Both the position numbers and the translations under genes were made by a program. From Glossina fuscipes (Eukaryota; Arthropoda; Insecta; Diptera; Glossinidae): DNA of 64,000 nucleotides. Below the pieces are notes generated by a model. It saw nothing but the letters and a program-made list of their open reading frames with translations. It had not been told where the DNA came from and made no database searches. This document shows, one piece after another, positions 58,949 through 64,000 of the stretch. Position 1 is the first letter of the stretch. Every line of letters starts with the position of its first letter. Location of the stretch: positions 7,305,691-7,369,690 of the forward strand of contig NW_023998464.1 in the NCBI RefSeq assembly GCF_014805625.2, read 5' to 3'.

Positions 58949-61900
58949 TAATATTGGTAAAAAGGGTAAGTGTACGTATATCGTAGTAGGTGCGCTACAC
59001 ACTCCCTCTCTCGTTCGGTTATTACTCGCTTGAAATACCCTGTTGTTCGGCTCACGGCAGCACAAATAGAGACGAACGAATGAAACTTGCCACATAAGCA
59101 CACGCGCTGTAAAAAAAGGACTATAACTTGCACAGCACACTAGGCGCTATCCTGAGAAATTCAATACATACACTCACACTCTCGAAAAACTGGATATAAT
59201 TGAACTTTAAATATGCCCACAAAACATACAGTCTTTACGTTATAATTTATAAAAACCCGATGTAAATGTTTTCAAGTTCCAGTAAAAGGGGCATTTTAAA
59301 AAGTCGTCCCAATATCCCAACTGAGCGCCCACATTTGGTAATACATGGTGCAGCTATGTGCTGGCTTGTTGTGATGGGTGTAAAAGATTCTCCCTAAAAC
59401 GAATACATAATTTCGTACATATTTTTTGTTTAGTTCTTTATACGTAATTGGTCTCTTGTTCGGTTGTAAAAAAATTTTTATAGTTTGCAAACAAAAGAAT
59501 TTAAATACAGCCATTTTTTATTAGCTATTTGCCATTGTCCTTGTCTAATGAAAGCCGCTTATTGTAAGGAGCATAATGCCGACTTATAAATTATAAATTT
59601 AATCAGCAAGCGTCCTTGCAGCGTAAAATTAATTGATCAGAATGGTTGCATAATTTTAAGTGCCAAGCTTTGAGCTCTTTTATACGATTTTAATTTAATT
59701 AAAATTTACAAAAGTTGAAAGGTCAGAAAAATTTCAGCGAGAAAACGTCTATCCCCCAGCATACGACAGTACACTAAGATATCAATTTAAAATTTTGTAC
59801 AATTAATCTCAAGTCCATCGCGACTAACCAGAAATGGGGAAGAACGAGCTACATACTGCCACGATGGCTTTTTCATATATTTGCTCCTGAATGTGGATAG
59901 CCAAGCGTTGGAGGATTATGACTACAATAAATTTACAATTTTTCTTAGTGTAACACTTACAAGTACGCATCAAAGATCCTGAAAGGAGGCAAAGATTGAC
60001 ACAGTATCTTGAATTGGTGCACCAGTGTGTTTTTGCTCGTCCTAAATGATTATTAGAATAACTTGATGGAAAAATATTTATTATTTGAAGTGAAATAATT
60101 GACAAAAGACTCTCAGCATCACAAAGTGTGGTTAATTTTGATATAATAATTAAATAAGGCGTACATTCGCCTCGCAATAGTGTACAGCAACATTTATCAA
60201 TACATCAGTGAGCGCTAAGCAAAAAAAATCCTGGTCAGTACCAAGCAATAAGGAAAAGGTTACGTAGCAATTTTGATTTCTATCTGTACGTAATTATATC
60301 AGCGAAAAACTAACAACGACAAAAAAATTGATCTCGATGCATGAATACGAGAGTAACGTGTTTGCTCAATGTGCAGGTAATCATCTTCCTGCTCCGATCA
60401 CCTTCGGCAAAGTAAATAAAGCAAGAGAGCACGAGGACCTTTTAGATTGTTTTGATTAAGAATAGATCTATAGATACATCTGGTCGGATGAAGGATGCGG
60501 GCAAGGCGTGAGATCGCATCACTTTTGTTTGTTAAGCGAGTTTCAAGCGCTAAAACAACACTGTCAACAATTGCCGACGTTACTTCAAGAGGTCATGCGC
60601 AGAGTCCCTATCCCATAGTTCGGAACAATTACAAAATGACGACATCCAGACAAAGATTATCTTGCAAAACGAAAAAAATAATGGACACAGGAACGAGTCT
60701 TATAAAACATCAACGATTTTCATTAGCCGCTGTTGAATTATAGCGAATGTCGCTTAAGTTAGATAACGTTCGAAAGCGAAATTGTTTTCGTTCCTTAAGC
60801 GTTTCAGTCATTGTTGATTTAATAACGGTAAAGCTTAAGACTTGCCGTTCTATTGACATTTTCACAAAATTGAGAAATAATTTAAAAAGGCACTTTTAAA
60901 AACACATACATTCATATGAGCATATATAGTTAAACACATGCGTGATTTATTGTCGCGAAAGTAACAGAGCGCGGCTTATTAAACCCACTTGTCACAAAAA
61001 AATTTATAATGTATATAAATTTTGAATTGATATAAAATGTACAAACACATTCATATATATTTATATTGACGTATGGATATACGCACACTTACATACGTTA
61101 AACCCATACTGCTGTTAATTGATAATATTTATTTCCTGCTTTTAATCGAACTCTGCAAAGGGTTGAACACACAAAATGAGACAAAAAAAAAAAACAAAAC
61201 GAAATAATAAAAACTCTTTTGCTCTCAGTAATACCCACCTTCCACCTTGCATCGCCTCGTTCAGCTCCTGTATAACAATATAAATATAATATAAATTAAA
61301 AACTTTGTAGTGCATAAATTATGTGAACTTCTCTTCGTTAATTTTCCCCCCACATATGATATGTATATGGTCGCACACTCAGTGATTTTCACTTTTGTAA
61401 AGATTTATTATTACTACAAAATAATAAATAAAATACTTATATACATGTATGTGTGTTCATATATTTACAGAAATGTCGTTTGTGCCTTGTCATTGGTTGC
61501 ATTGTTACTTCTGCAGTTTATTTCCTTAAATTCCTCACCCGCGCAACAATGCATACACCAAAGTGCATAAAATATCCGATTTGGAAATTGTGTATAAATT
61601 TTGCACAAAATATACTGTAAGGACAACAAAAACAAGAAATATTCGGCTTAAACCGAATTTTTTATGGTCCATATTACTACATTTTCATTTTTCATTTTTT
61701 TTTTTAATCATTTTTTAATGGATTCCGCTTATTAGGAATTCATATAATAACGAAATTAAAAGCAGCTTGATTCCGAAACGAGATCACACTCGTTCATCAA
61801 TATAAAATAGTGTAAGTGACTTGATCAAAAAATAACGGGCATTTTAAAGATTTTTTAAAAATGTGCATTTCACTTTCTGTATTTATTTATGCAGTTGGGG

Positions 61901-64000
61901 ACGGAACAGTATTTTGAACTGTACTTCGGCTGGGTCTCATTTATGCTTGGGGATTCCATATGCAATAATGCACGAGTTAATTGCGAAGAAGTTTACTTTT
62001 CTAGTGTTGGCTGATTAGAAATCGGCATTCACTTTGACCCGGTAAAAATATACGCGGCGAAAATTTGAAATAACGCAGACAAGTGCGTTTCATTAGTTTC
62101 TAAATACTCGCTCCTCATGACTGGGTGCACACATTTTTAACTTATAGTAACTATTTCCCTATTTTCCCTTTTTTGCCATCATTCTTGTTATTTATGCTCC
62201 CTGTCTATATCCTCTCGCTTGCTATTTACCTTTTCATTTCTCCACCACTGTTCGCGTATCTCTCTACTAAGATTCACTTTATCGCGTCGAGAAACGACCG
62301 CGACTCGAAAATGGTATTCCCAGATAAACTTACGCCGCAACCGTCCACCTTATAGCATTGCCATGTCGTTTTTTATCTCCTTTATACTTATACAAACGAA
62401 CTTACTCTAGACATAAACTTTAAATATATATCGGTAATAAAGCCAACCTTTAAGCATGTATCCACAACTTAAACTTAGAGCGTGAAACCGAAATGAAACG
62501 TTATCGTACATTCTAAAAGAACAATATAGTCATTTACAAAGGAATTTCGCAACTATACTTACTAGTCGTGTGCACCATAATGTTAAAAAGATTATGATTA
62601 AATTGTTTCTCTCTTCGTATAGTAATTAAATAAAATAAAATGAACAGGCAGCAGGCACATCCTAAGCATGGTATTGAAGGAAAGAAAAACTTTATTTAAT
62701 TCATTATTTAAAAGCATTAACGGGATTAGTAAGTAAAGCGAATTTAAGTTATTAAGTCAACGATTATACTTACATCCAAGTATATCATGCCTGTCAGCTA
62801 TACAGAGTTTCTTCAATATACATTTGATTAGAACAAAATTCTGAGTCGTTTCATTCTATTTGCTTATGGCATTTCCACCGTTTCTAAAAATATAAAAAGC
62901 TTATTCTCAAATGATTTTAACATAGCAGACATCGATCTGAAGTTTAATATAACAATTTACTGGTCCAATCTAAAGGTTAGATATAGAAAGCGTTCCGATC
63001 AGTCTACTGACAGTTAAGAAACGCTTTTTACACTGTTACACGCTACTTTGACATTGCGATGGCACCCAAAATTCGCCTTGAGGCATATATAAAATTTCCT
63101 TACTTTATGTTAATGTTTTTCTCTGCACACAGTAAAATAAGTTGTTCCATTTTATGTGAGTCGAATGTAAATTTAATTAAACTCATTGATATAGTTACGT
63201 AATTGGTTTTTTTATCCGCTTTTATGAATCGTAAATTAATGTGATGGGTTCATGTGGCTGGATTGGACAATGAAGTTGAAGAATTGTAATGGTCAACATA
63301 ACTGGTTCTTCTAATTTTCATAGAGGATTGTGAAATAAACATTTCTGCATATTTTTGTAACAAGTAAAGCGCTGCTAAGCAAATATGTATCCCATCGATG
63401 CAAGCAAGTCGAAAACGTCGTAAGCTTGAGACATCCAAGCTATAAAAAAGCACAACTTCATATAAATATGATAAATTCCGTTTTCATATTTACATGTCTA
63501 TTATAGCGTAACGTGGCCTGTTTTAGGACTACCATCTATTAATATTGCAAATACGTATAGAACTTTTCCATAGAACTCGTCCATTTTCTTTGGCTTATTG
63601 ATTTAGTGATTATGTCGCAATATTTATTTTAGTTTTTATTTTAAAATTTCAGATTTTATATTTACACTTCACTATTTGCTCGTAGAACAGGAGCGATTTT
63701 TAAAGGCATTTTCACATTACAGAAATTTTCTATTAACATTTTAATTTCCGTTACGGCAACTTTATGCCCTCAAGCTCTAGTTTATTGGTTGAATGGGTGA
63801 ATACATGTGTAGATATTTCTGAGCCAACTAAGACGTACGCATACACATAATACAAAATTAATACAGGCCTCCCCCTTTGTAAAAAAGTTGTATACCTTCC
63901 CAATAGGTTTTCTCTTTTGTCCTTTTCTTTTATCTTCCTTGCAGAATGCGTTCCATTCTTATTATATGTATTATGAGTACCTGTACGAGTCAAACACTAT
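58949..64000. other. Intergenic, no gene recognised
   Basis: AT-rich to the window end, with A-runs (about 61183-61193) and a start-motif relic at about 61629-61660 (ACAAGAAATATTCGGCTTAA then ACCGAAT) like the start of other dispersed repeats. Open frames (59824-60177 minus, 60495-60743, 63751-63993 minus) have no domain. Confidence 0.5.

Noticed and set aside
1..64000. CRISPR arrays, prokaryotic operons or phage/viral genes
   Set aside because: No regularly spaced identical repeats, no ribosome-binding-site-led gene strings and no viral structural genes; all gene structure is eukaryotic with introns.

Overview
The window looks like AT-rich euchromatic DNA from a higher dipteran fly. The reasons are a Dpr-type immunoglobulin gene, a cluster of small Ly6/three-finger genes with introns of roughly 60-100 bp, mariner and LINE elements, and dispersed repeats of a kind I associate with higher flies. 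A tephritid fruit fly is my best guess, but that is inference. Coding density is very low: about 4% is cellular coding sequence, and most of the rest is intergenic or intronic sequence with decayed repeats.

Layout. (1) 1-9940: AT-rich upstream sequence with TA microsatellites, one tRNA-derived SINE and a 77-bp direct duplication. (2) 9941-20048, + strand: the visible exons of a dpr2/dpr3-like gene (two Ig domains and a hydrophobic C-terminal tail). Its large last intron holds an internally deleted mariner (14344-14880) and an I-type LINE (14941-18900). That LINE is itself split by a 5'-truncated antisense Jockey/CR1-type LINE (15534-17770). (3) 22663-23259, - strand: an intronless class II E2 ubiquitin-conjugating enzyme with a UBA domain (UBE2K/Ubc4 type). 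An AATAAA and an A-run follow it, which suggests a processed retrogene with an intact reading frame. (4) 27768-29889: a head-to-head pair of three-exon Ly6 genes sharing a ~300-bp promoter. One has a transmembrane tail and the other a GPI-type tail. (5) 29890-46890: repeat-rich sequence with several copies of a dispersed family with inverted ends, two more SINE copies, and one candidate two-exon gene (38225-38673) with a mitochondrial-presequence-like N terminus. (6) 46894-54042: a convergent pair of two-exon Ly6 genes, close paralogues of each other, with a frameshifted mariner (48343-49560) between them. (7) 54043-64000: no gene recognised; repeat relics and degenerate minisatellites.

Four Ly6 genes in 26 kb form a local family of small secreted or anchored cysteine-rich proteins. 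They fall into two subfamilies distinguished by presence or absence of the second phase-1 intron. Dpr proteins are neuronal cell-surface recognition molecules. Nothing in the sequence ties the dpr gene functionally to the Ly6 genes. All exon models come from reading splice signals and frame continuity by eye; no alignment was run.
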